64,000 bases of DNA from Scolanthus callimorphus (Eukaryota > Cnidaria > Anthozoa > Actiniaria > Edwardsiidae). Each line of letters begins with the position of its first letter. Within the stretch, counting starts at the first letter, position 1. Below, piece after piece: positions 1 to 10,560 of the stretch. The translations under genes were made by a program, and so were the position numbers. The stretch covers positions 11,679,573 through 11,743,572 of the forward strand of contig CM066915.1 in the NCBI GenBank assembly GCA_033964015.1, in the 5' to 3' direction. The notes beneath the pieces are model-generated. The model did no database searches and was not told where the DNA came from. It was given only the letters and a program-made list of their open reading frames with translations.

Positions 1-923
1 GGAAGTCTTGAACTCTCAGGCCCCGAGATGCATCATCAGCTGGGTTCTGTTTTGTGTCCACATGTTTCTACTGTGAAGGGTCAGACCCATGCACCAACGA
101 AGACCCAGTGCTCGTTCGACTAATGTTCCATCAAAGTCTAAATCCTTCATAGAATTGGCCCGCTCGCACTCAGGAATCGACTCTGCTACTTGCCTAGAGT
201 TGGTGAGCCACTAAGTCAATCTGAAACCCCCACGAGACAACATTTCTCGCTGTTCTTCTACTAATCCAACCGCCGAAGCCTCATCCTTCACTGACTTTAA
301 ACAATCGTCTACGTAAAAGTTATTGTGCACAGTATCCACCGAATATAATTTTTGATTGTCCTCCGCAGTCTTGTTGAGGGCAAAGATAGAACAGCTAGGA
401 GACTACGTGGCCTCAAATAAATGCACCTTCATGCGATACTCCTCAGGACTCAACTCTATGTTCCCACCAGGCCACCACAAAAACCTCAAAGCATCACACT
501 GTTCCGGTGTAACATGAACTTGGTTGAACATACACTCAATGTCTGACATTAATGCAATGGGTTCTTGCCTAAATCTTGTAAGCACTCCAATCATACTGGA
601 CCTTGATACAGACAATCATTGAGAGATACATCGTGATACCTTGCCGCACAATCAAATACAGGTCTCACCTTTCCGGGTCGTTCTTCATTCAAAACAGGGT
701 GGTGTGGTAAGTGCCAGACTACACCGTCAGACTCACCAGTGGGGACTTTCTCGGCATAACCCTTCGCCAAATAATCATCAATGACTGCAACATACCTTTC
801 CTTTGATCCAAGATCTTTGTCAAATCTCTTCTTTAACTGATTCAACCTGTGTTCTGCTAATGGCTTGTTACAAGGTAGGTCAGGGGTACATCCTCCAAGG
901 AAGCATAATCTCATAGTGCCCAC
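1..923 (-). pseudogene. BEL/Pao reverse transcriptase remnant
   Basis: Piece 923-591 carries CNKPLAEHRLNQLKKRF, VVWHLPHHPVLN and GKVRPVFDCAARY, typical of the BEL/Pao RT N-terminus. Piece 615-403, in another frame, continues with [18 protein letters not shown] and [10 protein letters not shown]. Further down, a third frame near 280-340 has NNFYVDDCLKSV, the YxDD catalytic motif. The region near 1-60 reads like the sequence that precedes the integrase, so the thumb and RNase H part is missing. Multiple stops and frameshifts mark it as dead. Confidence 0.8.
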
Positions 924-960
924 CTGTCAACGTAGCGGAATGTTCCATAATGTCTAACGC

Positions 961-1398
961 CTAACGGTCTTCTTGGGACATTTCTGTTGAGATGTCCGCA
1001 GACGAGTCATTCAACTCCATGTTACAGTATTGTCTAAACTGTGTCTCTAACTCTGGACATGCGTCAATCAAATTAGGCGTAACTCTCTTGACACCCTGGG
1101 ACTGTCCAAGGGGTCCATTTATAGTCCAGCCAAACAAAGTCTTAACTGCGTAAGGTCCCTCATTCTCACTATGTCTTATTTCAATGGGTTCAAGTACTTT
1201 AGCATGATCATTGCCAATCAACAGGCCTATATCAGCCTCCACTTGATGCAACTGAACATCCTCAAGGTGGGGCCACCCATCAATATCCTTTGGTCTGGGA
1301 ATATCTTCACTCGAGATTGGTAACTTGGATGTTGAAAATACAGAGGGGAGTGGTACAAATTCCTTCTCATCAAGGTCGTAAGATCCACCACTTGGCAC
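961..1398 (-). pseudogene. BEL/Pao protease-region remnant
   Basis: This 145-codon stretch contains DIGLLIGNDHAKVLEP and YAVKTLFGWTINGPL, which match the C-terminal half of the BEL/Pao aspartic-protease region that links gag to RT. A stop and frame change separate it from the gag piece at 1463, and another from the RT piece at 923. The family assignment rests on this motif pair and on the neighbours. Confidence 0.75.
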
Positions 1399-1462
1399 TT
1401 AACAGGGCTGTTTTCAGCATGGATGGTAGACAAACACAAATTCGTCCTTTTCCCTTCGATTC

Positions 1463-3172
1463 CTAATTGCTATTACCGTCTAGAAAGGCAAATGTGATTA
1501 CTGGGCCTGATCCATTGGCCTTGACCTTTACTGGCACCGGGGGAAGAGCAACAGACTCCATGCGCCCATTGGTTTCCTTTCTCCCCAGAAACCCATTGTT
1601 GACTCTACTTGTGGGGGGATCAGAGTTGTGCAACAATGTTGAATGATTCTGTGAGCACTTTTGACAATTACTTTTCTTCCTACACTTATTTGCTCTGTGG
1701 AATGGGATCAGACAGTTATAGCATAAGGCTTTACTGCTTGCAAACTTTCTTCTATCCTCACAACTCATCCCCTTAAACTCTTCACAGTCATCCAGCTTGT
1801 GAGAACTACTTTCACACTTAAGACAGCTTCTCTTCACTGCATCATTACTAGACTGATTATTTGCCTGTTCAGACATCTGTTCAGATGTACCATTTGAATT
1901 CACATGGGGGCTACTAGCTTGTGTATGTGACTCTTCAGAAACTTTACTGTTGGCACTTGTGTCTGTTTTATCACTTGCCTGGTGAGTACTTGTAGCAAAT
2001 GTCTGCCTAACATTCTGCCGCTGTACTTTATTCTTCACAGAGTCCTGTGGTTTCTTATTTACATGCATCTCTCTTTCTTTGGCTAGTTTGCCGAACATAG
2101 GGTGGGAGGCTATGCGTGCCTCCCTCTCGACAAAACTAACTATATCTTGAAACTTTATCTCCCTCATTTGTTCCTCAGAGATATTATCAGCTTTGATCCG
2201 CCATTTTTTCCTCAGGTCATATGGTAATTTGGCTACAATGGATTTCAAGCTATCAGGATTCTCTAAGTGACCAATCTCATTTAGAGTGTTTCTACAACTC
2301 ACAAGTGAGACGGATAATTTCTGAAGAGCCTCATTATCATCTGCTCTTATTTGATCACCCCTTGTAATCTTATCAACAAATGCAGCAGCAATCTTATAAT
2401 CCTGACCACATTTGGACTTCAACAATCTACAAGCTTCTTTCTAGCCCTCATCAGGACTCATGGCAAGACGCTTCTCATCAGCTCTTGGATTTCTCCAGTA
2501 GTATATTGTATCAAATAGTACAGTCTAGAGCTATTACTCTGAGTCTTGGCCTCTATCAAACATTCAAAGGCCCTTACAAAGTCTCTGTATTGAACAGGAT
2601 CTCCTGCAAACACAGGAACTTCAGGTTCAGGAAGGGTTAAAGCTATTGCACTTCGCTCTTGCTGTGCAGCCAATTCTTGAACACATTTCATTTGAGTTTG
2701 CTGAATAATAATCAAAGTGTCCAGGTACTGGTTATTATTACTGCTATTGTTAGTTGGATGAGCAGGAGGAAAATCCATGAATTTCCGGTTTGGTTTAGGA
2801 AATTCAAGGGCAAAGGGATCTAAAGAGCTCTGGCTTAACAGGCTCGGCTTTACTGCACTTTGGCTCCTCGTGAATGGAATTTACTGGCTTAGATCCACTA
2901 ACTAAGCTTTCAGTCTTAGCATAGACTTCCTCACGGGCCAACACTATGGCCAAATCACCTTGTAAATTAAGATATTCTTCCTCTTGCTGCAGTCGAAATT
3001 TTCTCTCCGCCTCTTCCTGTTGCAAATGAAACTGTCTCTGAGCTAACTGTTGCTTCTTGCTAAGGAACTGCATTCTAGCCTGTAGACCTTTGCGGTTAGC
3101 CTCCTCTTCTTTCTGTCTAGCCTTCATTGAACTCCATGATGAACGACTAGCTCCACAGGTGACCAAGGACAA
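1463..3172 (-). pseudogene. BEL/Pao gag remnant (coiled coil, DUF1759-like, zinc knuckles)
   Basis: There are three open pieces. 3172-2804 (about 122 codons) is a Q/E/R-rich coiled coil. 2778-2458 begins MDFPPAHPTNN and carries the start of a DUF1759-type gag domain (FAGDPVQYRDFVRAFE). 2425-1463 continues that domain (LVSCRNTLNEIGHL, LPYDLRKKW) and then has cysteine/histidine zinc-binding motifs (CLKCESSSHKLDDC, CYNCLIPFHRANKC, CQKCSQNHSTLLH). The end of the last piece (VKVKANGSGPVITFAFLDG) looks like the start of the aspartic protease. Gag would bind the element RNA and assemble particles. Breaks between the pieces show it is not functional. Confidence 0.8.
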
Positions 3173-3376
3173 TTGTTTGTGTACTACAACATCGAAGTAT
3201 TGACAGTATTATAGGGTTTATATGGGGACTGTGGTAAGGGATGTTTTGGACCTGGAAATTTTTTGGACATTCTCAATAAAAGTTACTGAAACTTACCATG
3301 TTGTTAGTTGTGGTTGTCGTTGATGCTCATGTAAGTTTCACGGATTTATCTCCAATTGAGCCCCCCATACAGAGAG
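3173..3376. other. No gene seen; probable 5' flank of the BEL/Pao copy
   Basis: This lies upstream of the gag remnant on the minus strand, where an LTR and primer-binding site would be expected. I could not recognise either. Confidence 0.3.
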
Positions 3377-4052
3377 AAAGGAAAGGTAGGAGGCTGAAGC
3401 CAAACATCGGCTCTTGGAGTTCTTCGGCAGAACACACTTCATGTTACCGACGCAGCAAAAGCAATAAATCTCCTGCAGCTACATACGCGAAGGTATCAAA
3501 CTCCGTAAAACTCGCAAGACCCCCTTCGTAACGGCCATAAAAACTCGTTCTCAGCACAACTTGGACAACCAAAATGGCGGCCGTTAACATCAACTTCTCA
3601 AGGGGGTGGGGGACCTGGCGCAAACTCGCCAAGCGCCTGCCCCCTAGGGAAAATTTACTACAAATGCATTCTTCGCCAGCAGCCAATCGCGAAGCGAGCA
3701 GCACTGAACTTTTTTTCCCTAGGGGCAGGCGCTTGGCGAGTTTGCGCCAGGCCCCCCATCCCCTTGAGTTGATGTTAACGGCCGCCATTTTGGTTGTCCA
3801 AGTTGTGCTGGGAGCGAGTTTTTTATGGCCGTTACGAAGGGGGTCTTGCGAGTTTAACGGAGTTTGATACCTTCGCGTATGTAGCTGCAGGAGATTTATT
3901 GCTTTTGCTGCGTCGGTAACATGTATATCTACGATCCTGATGTGTTTGTTTAGTTGTGGACTTCGAATTTTGTGAAAAAATCCGTCCCGAAGTGTGTTCT
4001 GCCGAAGAACTCCAAGAGCCGATTTTTGGCTTTCCTTTCCTTTCCTTTCTTT
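3377..4052. repeat. Fold-back element with GGCGGCC-containing arms
   Basis: The left arm (about 3377-3690) and right arm (about 3700-4052) are reverse complements over nearly their whole length. Shared landmarks include CTCTTGGAGTTCTTCGGC, CTGCAGCTACATACGCGAAG, AAAATGGCGGCCGTTAAC and GGCAGGCGCTTGGCGAG. The right arm holds an extra stretch near 3920-3985. The open frames here (for example 3444-3788 and 3574-3867) are mirror images of the same repeat and are not genes. No clear target-site duplication was found. Confidence 0.8.
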
Positions 4053-4134
4053 GTTATGGAAGGATATGAAGGGAAATATTCGTTGACTGTGAATCTAAGG
4101 AATGAACTAAAGTCCACAAGAACGCATAAGATAA

Positions 4135-4485
4135 GGTACCCTGGTCCCAGGGTGAAGTTTCCGTGTTTTCGAACCAAGTTTGAAGTCGTAGTTAGGTTAT
4201 TTCACTGTAGTTTGTTTTGCCTCAGTGTTTCTTGCTGAAACATCACCCTGGGGACACTCACTAGGATTCTCAATTCTATCAATCAAAAACGTCAGTCCCA
4301 AAGGCGGAGCTTCGGGGCGTCCTATCATTGGATGGTGAATTTAGCGCCTGAATCCTGCTGCCAATGAAAAGGCGTTAAATTCAACATCCAATGATAGGAG
4401 GCAAAACAAACTACAGTGAAATAACCTAAATACGACTTCAAACTTGGTTCGAAAACACGGAAACTTCTTCCTGGGACCAGGATGG
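4135..4485. repeat. Nested fold-back repeat
   Basis: Arms 4135-4222 and 4399-4485 are inverted copies (GTTCGAAAACACGGAAAC on one side, its complement on the other). A second, inner inverted repeat around CCTATCATTGGATG (about 4320-4398) sits between them. It looks like an old non-autonomous DNA element. Confidence 0.75.
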
Positions 4486-5657
4486 AGATAAGGTCAGTTC
4501 CCCGGGTCAAATTCCTACAAATCTTGGTTGTTTATCTGTTACAAGAAAGTTTACACAAGGGAATACTTTACGTATGTCTTCTGTGGAAGTTTACCTAGCT
4601 ATGTTTACCTTTCTGGATAATATTTTGCTCGTTTTGCTTGACCGAAAATGCACAAACAACTACGTATTCAAAAGCAATTCAAACTGTCGAAAGAAACCAA
4701 CCAGGCTTTCCTATGTTTATTTAAGTCAAGTTAGGTTTTAAACTTTGCTCGTTTGTTTGGCACACGTTCGGTGCATTTGTGGCCGCTGCAAACCTACTGT
4801 CTTTGTATGAACATTTTTGCATCTATATTATTATAAGTAAAATAAATTTCCCTCTTACACTTCGTGAAGTTTCACGGGCATCAGCTAGTTTAACATAATT
4901 TGCATACTACATATGCTGAGTTGCACGCCCCACATGGAGATCAGCGTTTGTTTTTAACTTTTTTTGAGTTATAAATAGGCACTCGTTATGGCCAGCGTGT
5001 CAAAATAAAGATATATGTATGTGTGTTATGACTCAATCTGCAAACAGTACTGTTTCGTACTTTGTGGATGATCAGTGCAGAACAGAGAAGAGAAAAATGA
5101 GACTGAACCTCAGCTATGAGAACAATGTAACAAGGCAAACAAAGTATGCATGTATGTAGAACGTGTCTCTCATAATATACAACTGTTTCAATTAACGTTG
5201 CTCATGAAACCATGTGTCATGAACCGTGCTTCGTAAGTCGCAATTGTGTCTCAAAGTAGTAAACAAAATGCCATTGGGTGGTTTTAATTTAGTTTGGTTT
5301 GCCAAACTCGAGGAAAATACGAGAAATAGCATCTTTTATTATGATACATGGCTCGTGGTTTTACGTTTTACAGAGCAACGTTAATTGAAATAAGTGTATC
5401 ACCCACGACAAATATCTAACTAATGTTTTGTAACGAAGACACCAAGATACAAATGTGTTTTTTTTTTCAATATTTTTTACTCAAGAACTTTCTTATAAGA
5501 ACTCTCTTAGAACGTATTAGAACTTTTCTACACTTTATCTTCATTTATTTATTTAAAAAAACATATCTTATTACTTCTAAAGGCAGAGAAAGCACAGTGA
5601 TCCAGTCCTATTATGCAGCCTATAGTGATTAACAGCGGGTTAGGCTTTTATAGCATG
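4486..5657. other. AT-rich non-coding DNA with a small inverted repeat
   Basis: No coding region is seen. A short inverted repeat pairs TTCAATTAACGTTGCTC (5188-5204) with its complement at about 5373-5390. TTTATT words near 5543-5550 read AATAAA on the minus strand and could serve the FAS1 gene fragment at 5658-6371. Confidence 0.4.
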
Positions 5658-5987
5658 TCACGCCCTACCAATGGGTCTCCATGGCAACGCCTTCTCCAGC
5701 CCATGAATAACACCATTGGATGTCGTGATGTCAGCTTGGCTAACGCGCACACCGTTGACACTGAGGTTTTGTTTCCATGGGAGCTTTAAGCGCAGTAAAG
5801 TATTAGCCATGCTATAAGCTGCAGTGCGGCGTGCAAACAAAGACCAGTAACTGTACTTGCACTCTAACGCGCAGCTGAAGTAGGTTCGGTCTACTATGTG
5901 GCTCAACAAGAAGTGGTTCGCTTCGAGGTGGGACTTCTTGAATCTCTGCAATAAGTCTGCGTCTTTTCTTTCCAGCCTTTCAAATGC
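5658..5987 (-). CDS. FAS1 (fasciclin-like) domain, last exon
   Basis: This minus-strand exon of 110 codons including the TGA at 5660-5658 encodes the C-terminal two-thirds of an FAS1 domain. AFERLERKDADLLQRF, then LLSHIVDRTYFSCAL (the conserved H box) and VNGVRVSQADITTSNGVIH (the NGVxH box) occur in the family order. A CAG acceptor at 5990-5988 follows a pyrimidine-rich tract. The upstream exon (6371-6144) ends in phase 0 at the expected point of the domain, so the junction reads FAPTNK/AFERLE. FAS1 domains act in extracellular adhesion (TGFBI/periostin type). The last residues after NGVIHGLEKAL diverge from the family and stop soon. It could be the true C-terminus of a secreted or membrane protein or a truncated gene fragment. 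Confidence 0.7.
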   Translation of the reverse strand, partial: AFERLERKDADLLQRFKKSHLEANHFLLSHIVDRTYFSCALECKYSYWSLFARRTAAYSMANTLLRLKLPWKQNLSVNGVRVSQADITTSNGVIHGLEKALPWRPIGRA

Positions 5988-6143
5988 CTGATTAATAAAA
6001 TGTAAACAAGAACGTATCGGGTCTATTGTTATTTTCAACGTCTGCCCTTTATCTTCCTCCCAACCCAAGGTCTACTGGCCCGAAAATGACGAAACTTCGC
6101 CTTCTGTTGGTCGAGCAACTTTTTTTCAGGTAAATTTACTCAC

Positions 6144-6371
6144 CTTGTTTGTGGGTGCAAAAAGTGTCAAGGAGATCGTGGTGTTCTTAAGCAATGGTAC
6201 CAGCTTGCTTTGCTCAATTACGCGCAACAGTGTCGAGAATTGTGGCTTGCTGCGTATGGTGTCGTAGATAGACTTTTCTTTTGGGAATAAGACACGTGTT
6301 ATCACGTGAATAACACCTTGACACGTCTCCAAGTTGGAGCGCTGGAGGCAAGCACCATTAACAGCGTGCAC
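6144..6371 (-). CDS. FAS1 domain boundary exon
   Basis: This 76-codon exon (phase 0 at both ends) starts after a TTCCCTAG acceptor and ends at an AAG/GTGAGT donor. It encodes the end of one FAS1 domain (VHAVNGACLQ, GVIHVITRVLFP) followed by the start of the next (SIYDTIRSKPQFSTLL, LVPLLKNTTISLTLFAPTNK). The protein therefore had at least two FAS1 repeats. I found no further FAS1 exons upstream (higher coordinates), so either the gene has very long introns or only this 3' part is present. Confidence 0.7.
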
Positions 6372-8724
6372 CTAGGGAACAAGCACCTGAAAAGTCACCA
6401 TTCAACTCAGTAGAAATATGCATAATACTATACAATGCTGTTTGTGGCTTTCATCACACGAAAATAACCCGTAAATGACTACTGAACTGGCCTAGTCGTT
6501 ACGAGACCAATAAGCAATATTGTGTCTCTTCTCGAGCAATATGACACCAGCCTTGGGGAAAAGACGCTTTGGTACAGGGCTTTGGAAGAGGGCGCAGAGC
6601 CATTCCTTTAGGCGTCTACGCGTGTGCGAGAATGATACAGTATGGGGCCCAGTATCCGACCATTTCAGTTTGTATTCTGATAGCTTTGATTTCCCTCGTA
6701 TTTGAATGCTGTGACTTATCTCGGTGATTATTCATTTATTTGTTGTACTAGCATATGTACTGGCATATGGCTCGGATAGCGGTCTTCAAAACCCTGGGGG
6801 TCCAATAGACAATGATAGGGTGCCCAGTATCCGACCATGTTACCCCAGTGTCCGACCACCGTGAATTTTTAGTAAATGAAGCGGGATTTTTGTATGACTT
6901 TCGATTAAAGGATGTCTCACGCTGAAACATGATTTAGGGTATTACATTGGACATTTATATTTGAATGGCACAGGTTTAGGTCTTAAGTCTAATATAGTAT
7001 AGATTGAGCCATTGGCTAAAAGCGGAGCTCCCGGTTACATATGTTTCTGTGTTAATGAAACAAAAACAAGTTTGCCATTGTACATAGCTTGTCACTGTAC
7101 CGGTATGCTTTTAAAGAAAAAATGTCTCTTGATATTTATACGGTGTTTTCTTTGGTATGTTGGTACACAGGCACAATAAAGGTATAGACGAAAATAAGCT
7201 TGGCATGTCGAAGTAAGGTAAAAACCTCCTACAGAAAAAATAGGGTACTAACCCCTCCCAATGAAATGATTCTAACAAAGAACAAAAGTGCAATAAAGAG
7301 AAAAGTAATTATTTGTCATCAGTTTTTAAATTTAAATCACAATATACATGTACCATTTATTGCATGTGCAATGTATTTTAACTAAAATGTGTCATTCCAG
7401 AAAATACCCATACCCACCATGGAATGAGCAGAGAAATTCAGAATAGTTGGTTGCCAAGTTTGGTCTTTCTACTCATACCTGCTTTGTAAAATGTATTTGA
7501 ATTTCCATTCTTTTTTCTGAGAGGGCCCCAGAGAAGAGGTGTTTTCTGTCTTATCCCCCCCCCCCCCCCCCCCACCCCACATTGCCATACATAGTCTCTG
7601 ATCAGCCCCCTCACTTCTGTTCTGCCGCCAATGTAATACAGTCATTATCTTAATACTATTTTTGCCTTATGCCATGGATGGCCTGTCCAAAAGCAATCTC
7701 TGGCTGCTGCTTTGTCACTGAAATTGAAAGAGAATAGGTAACCAATAAGTCTGATGAAACTCTAACACAGATCTTCTTTTCCAGGCTAATTTACCAAATG
7801 AAAGGATATGGCTATGGATATTATTATACAATTTTTAGTAACGGAACATACTGGAGTCCCATTATCTTTGTAAAAGCCATAAAAATAATGAAAACATAAA
7901 ATCAAGGATGAACAACATTCAGTCTTTCAGATTCGCCACTTTGAAAAGCGTGTATTAAAAATATAAAATAGATCACTCCCTCTTACCATGTTTCTGTACA
8001 CATGTTTCTGGAAGCATTTCAATCTGCTTCATGTCCAGGAAAAAACATTACTTTTTCTGTGTTACAGTAAGCAGAATGATTTGTTTGTTTACAAGGTTGT
8101 TTGTTTGTCTATTTACCATTTAGGGAAAGTCTTCGCATCATTCAAGCCTTATGCAAATCCTATGCCCAATATTTACATTCTAGGTGTAATCACAAAAAAT
8201 GTATGCATAAATGTATGCTCCCTGTAGGGAAATACCAGGAAATCTCGCACTTGCTATTATTATTTTGATGGCATACAAAAAAGAATCTGTGGGGGCTTGA
8301 CAACTAGCTAATTATTCTCATTGGTCCAATTAGAATAACAAGGAATGCTCTCATTAGCATATTGCCCATTTGCTCATTTCCTCTTTGAATAAGGGGGGGG
8401 GGGGGGGGTACTCCTTTTGCATGTGTTAGTCTGTTTGTGCTCGTGAGCCCTGGCGATGCCCTTTTTGCTTTCCCACCCACTCACTCTTAGCTTCGTTTTT
8501 CCCGCAATCTTTATGCTTCCCAGGTCTCCACCCCATAACTGCCCCCCCCCCCCCCCCCCCCCCCACTCCACGGAAGGGTGTTGAAAGTGACCCACCCTCT
8601 GGAATTCCCAATGGAAAATAGCTGAGTATTTGAATGAGAAAAAAAAACAGGTACTGTAAATTGACTCAGAAGACAAACAAAAATGAATAACGCCATGAAC
8701 AGCTACGTGGTTTAATCGAAGGCC
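6372..8724. other. No gene seen; repeats and homopolymer tracts
   Basis: There is no supportable coding region. The stretch holds two partial direct copies of CCAGTATCCGACCAT (about 6648 and 6821), a dispersed motif GCTAAAAGCGGAGCTCC (7015-7031), a C tract (7555-7573), a G tract (8393-8408) and a C tract (8542-8564). Glycine- and proline-rich frames across the tracts are artefacts. Confidence 0.5.
6990..7035 (+). repeat. Dispersed motif, copy 1 of 3
   Basis: The sequence here, ending GCTAAAAGCGGAGCTCC, recurs at 10650-10692 and 63065-63112. The clearest form has TATATAGATT and GCACTGCC before CTAAAAGCGGAGCTCC. It is probably one end of a dispersed repeat family. Confidence 0.6.
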
Positions 8725-8748
8725 TTTCGGCACATAAGCCCTCTTCAG
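8725..8748 (-). ncRNA. Hammerhead ribozyme-like core in PLE end
   Basis: On the minus strand this reads CTGAAGA, then a G/C stem (GGGC with GCC, loop TTATGT), then GAAA, which is the CUGANGA-stem II-GAAA core of hammerhead ribozymes. PLE ends are known to carry such motifs. The cleavage-site strand was not resolved by eye. Confidence 0.5.
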
Positions 8749-8828
8749 TAACGGTAATACGAAGTGACAGCGTGATACTGAGCAAGTCTTGAAATAGGCA
8801 CTAGATCCCTAGGGACTGCTAAGAAAAT

Positions 8829-9092
8829 CTAAAGCGGGATCCCTGTGCGGAGTGCATAGGGATCTACCCTATTAAGCCCTGTCGGTACTCCAGTACTCAG
8901 TTTACTGATCCACATAGTTTCTAGATCTAAAAGTTTGTTAGGTGCTGATTGCCAAATAGCAATGAACTGGAAACAATGATAAAAACTAGCATTATGCACT
9001 TGCTTATGAGCATATAGCGCTGATTCCTTTTTGTTTCTATGCCCTGATATACGCTCGCGTAGCATTTGAGTTGTATTGCCGACATACTGCAT
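8829..9092 (-). pseudogene. GIY-YIG endonuclease domain of a PLE (fragment)
   Basis: The 87 codons read YVGNTTQMLRERISGHRNKK, then a less conserved stretch, and NKLLDLETMWISKLST, then GLNRVDPYAL. The last elements match the C-terminal end of GIY-YIG domains in Penelope-like elements, where the enzyme nicks target DNA to prime reverse transcription. The start is set by the element break, not by a true start codon. Confidence 0.7.
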
Positions 9093-9102
9093 GCCGTAGC
9101 TA

Positions 9103-9346
9103 CAATGGCGGACAAAACTTGTTGGGACACTGCCCGTTTTTGAGCGCCCAACGACGTGAAACGAAGAGCTCTAGCAAAATAACATGAAAATCCCCTCTCC
9201 CCGGTCACAATTAACTCGGTACACTTTCTAGTGCTCTTAAACAACATTGTACCGGGGGAGGGGGGTTGACAAACATATTTTACAATAAAGAATCATGAAA
9301 TGAGGGTTAAAAGGCACTAGTGTCCCAACAGTTTTGTCCGCCATTG
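9103..9346. mobile_element. 244-bp MITE with TA target duplication
   Basis: It begins CAATGGCGGACAAAAC and ends with the complement GTTTTGTCCGCCATTG; TA flanks both sides (9101-9102 and 9347-9348). Inverted ends continue inward (GTTGGGACACT and AGTGTCCCAAC). TA duplication suggests a Tc1/mariner-type transposase moved it. It interrupts the PLE fragment and is therefore younger than it. Confidence 0.85.
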
Positions 9347-9538
9347 TAGATACACTGCACACCTGGACACACATGTAGCCCTGTAACCTACGTTGTAAAT
9401 GCAGCCGTCCACGTGACTTGAAAAGGTACTGCAAGAAGAGCACAGTTTGCACGAGGCACATTTAGTGCTTTTTCAGCCTTTGGTTGGTAACTTAAATGTA
9501 AAATACATTGAATATCGAACTATTTCCATTTGTTTAAG

Positions 9539-9651
9539 GCTTTCTTCGAATAGCCTTGCACGCAGAGAGATTGGAAAAGATACACAACAATGGCGCAAGT
9601 GAACAAGACGAGGTCAAGAAATTGTTGGAAAGGCAGTGGAGGGAAAGCTGA
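9539..9651 (+). CDS. Possible terminal exon of an unknown gene
   Basis: A pyrimidine-rich tract and AG (9537-9538) precede a 37-residue open stretch that begins FLRIALHAERLEK and ends QWRES with a TGA at 9649-9651. Its charged helical composition looks like coding sequence. ATTAAA near 9824 could be a poly(A) signal. No matching upstream exon was found and the family is not recognised; it may be a chance frame. Confidence 0.3.
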
Positions 9652-9903
9652 GTCTCTGGTTATTGATTGATGTATTGAACGATGTGTCTTTTTAATACTG
9701 CTTATTTTTATAAGTCAGCTTTGTGGTGAAATGAACATTAGTCTGCTTGCAGCCGTTCTTGAACTTATACTAAATAACAGTTTATCTTATTGTCGACAAA
9801 CACAACTAGCCTTATTGTTGTCAATTAAATCTTTTTCTTGCTTTAAGTTTTGAGTAATGTTTTTTCATAGTCGTAATCTTACTCGAATAGTTCAGCAGTG
9901 AAA

Positions 9904-10017
9904 GGATAGGGTTGTTGAATAATGACAATAGTTAATAGATCTATTAGTATTCTGTAAATATTTACAGAATACTAATATATCTATTAGCTATTGTCATTAT
10001 TCATCAACCCCACCCTT
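9904..10017. repeat. Near-perfect palindrome without loop
   Basis: Two arms of about 57 bp meet at 9960/9961 (AGTATTCTGTAAATA joined to TATTTACAGAATACT reading across the centre), with only a few mismatches. It could extrude a cruciform. No target duplication is evident. Confidence 0.85.
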
Positions 10018-10433
10018 TCCCTGTTGAATATTCAAGCCCTCCCCGCTCTTTTAGTTTGATGGACCTTGTATCCAGTTTACAAGGCTAGTCATGGGACCTG
10101 AATTGTGCTTTCTCGTTGGATACCTGCTTCATGAATAATTGATGAATATTATAAAAAGCATTACTCTCGTTTGCAACCTCTTCCAAACATCCGATTTCGC
10201 CAAAACTTTGGAACTTTGTTGATAAACTGGGCAGTTTCACAGGCCCCAGGGCCATAATAATCCACGGAATAATCCCCCCTTCATCCATTTCGCTTTCTCT
10301 ATACTCTAGTGATCGAGGCCTACTTTCTAGAGGGTTGTCCAATACACACGACCTGGGCCAATTGGTCAAGTTGCCTTGACCAGTGCACATACCGGAAGCC
10401 AAGTGGACAGCATGTAACTGAATAATTACTCTT

Positions 10434-10560
10434 ACTATGGTGAAAATTGAGGGGGAGGGGTGGTCTATGATAATCATGAACTGCCCTTAGCGACCAATGG
10501 TCAAAATTGGTCATGTCGTGAAAACTGAAGGGGAGGGGTGGTCTATGATAATAATGAACA
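10434..10560 (+). repeat. Partial copies of the 130-bp repeat family
   Basis: GGGGAGGGGTGGTCTATGAT occurs twice here, about 78 bp apart, each time with the GTGAAAA(T/C)TGA lead-in. The same unit forms the array at 15775-16270. Confidence 0.75.

Larger units (their letters stand above)
1..3172 (-). mobile_element. Degenerate BEL/Pao LTR retrotransposon, cut by window edge
   Basis: On the minus strand, gag, protease and reverse-transcriptase pieces follow one another in the order expected for BEL/Pao, so the element runs from about 3172 toward base 1 and beyond. No LTR or primer-binding site is visible at the right-hand (5') side. Several frame changes and stops separate the pieces. At the low-coordinate end the RT active-site region (YVDD, near 280-300) is followed almost at once by an ADDASRGL-like stretch near base 30-50, which in this family lies just before the integrase. 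Most of RT and RNase H therefore appears deleted. It is a dead copy. Confidence 0.85.
8725..9461 (-). mobile_element. Penelope-like element, 3' fragment (GIY-YIG end)
   Basis: On the minus strand, 9461-9349 encodes a Cys-rich linker, and 9092-8829 encodes the GIY-YIG endonuclease start (MQYVGNTTQMLRERISGHR). The order C-rich linker then QYVGxT is typical of PLEs. The frame shifts between the two pieces, and a 244-bp MITE sits between them. The downstream end carries a hammerhead-like core at 8725-8748. No RT is present, so this is a truncated dead copy. Confidence 0.75.

Noticed and set aside
3444..3867. Two overlapping frames of about 100 codons on opposite strands
   Set aside because: They are mirror translations of the arms of a fold-back repeat.
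8374..8733. Gly/Pro-rich frames
   Set aside because: Produced by translating G and C homopolymer tracts.
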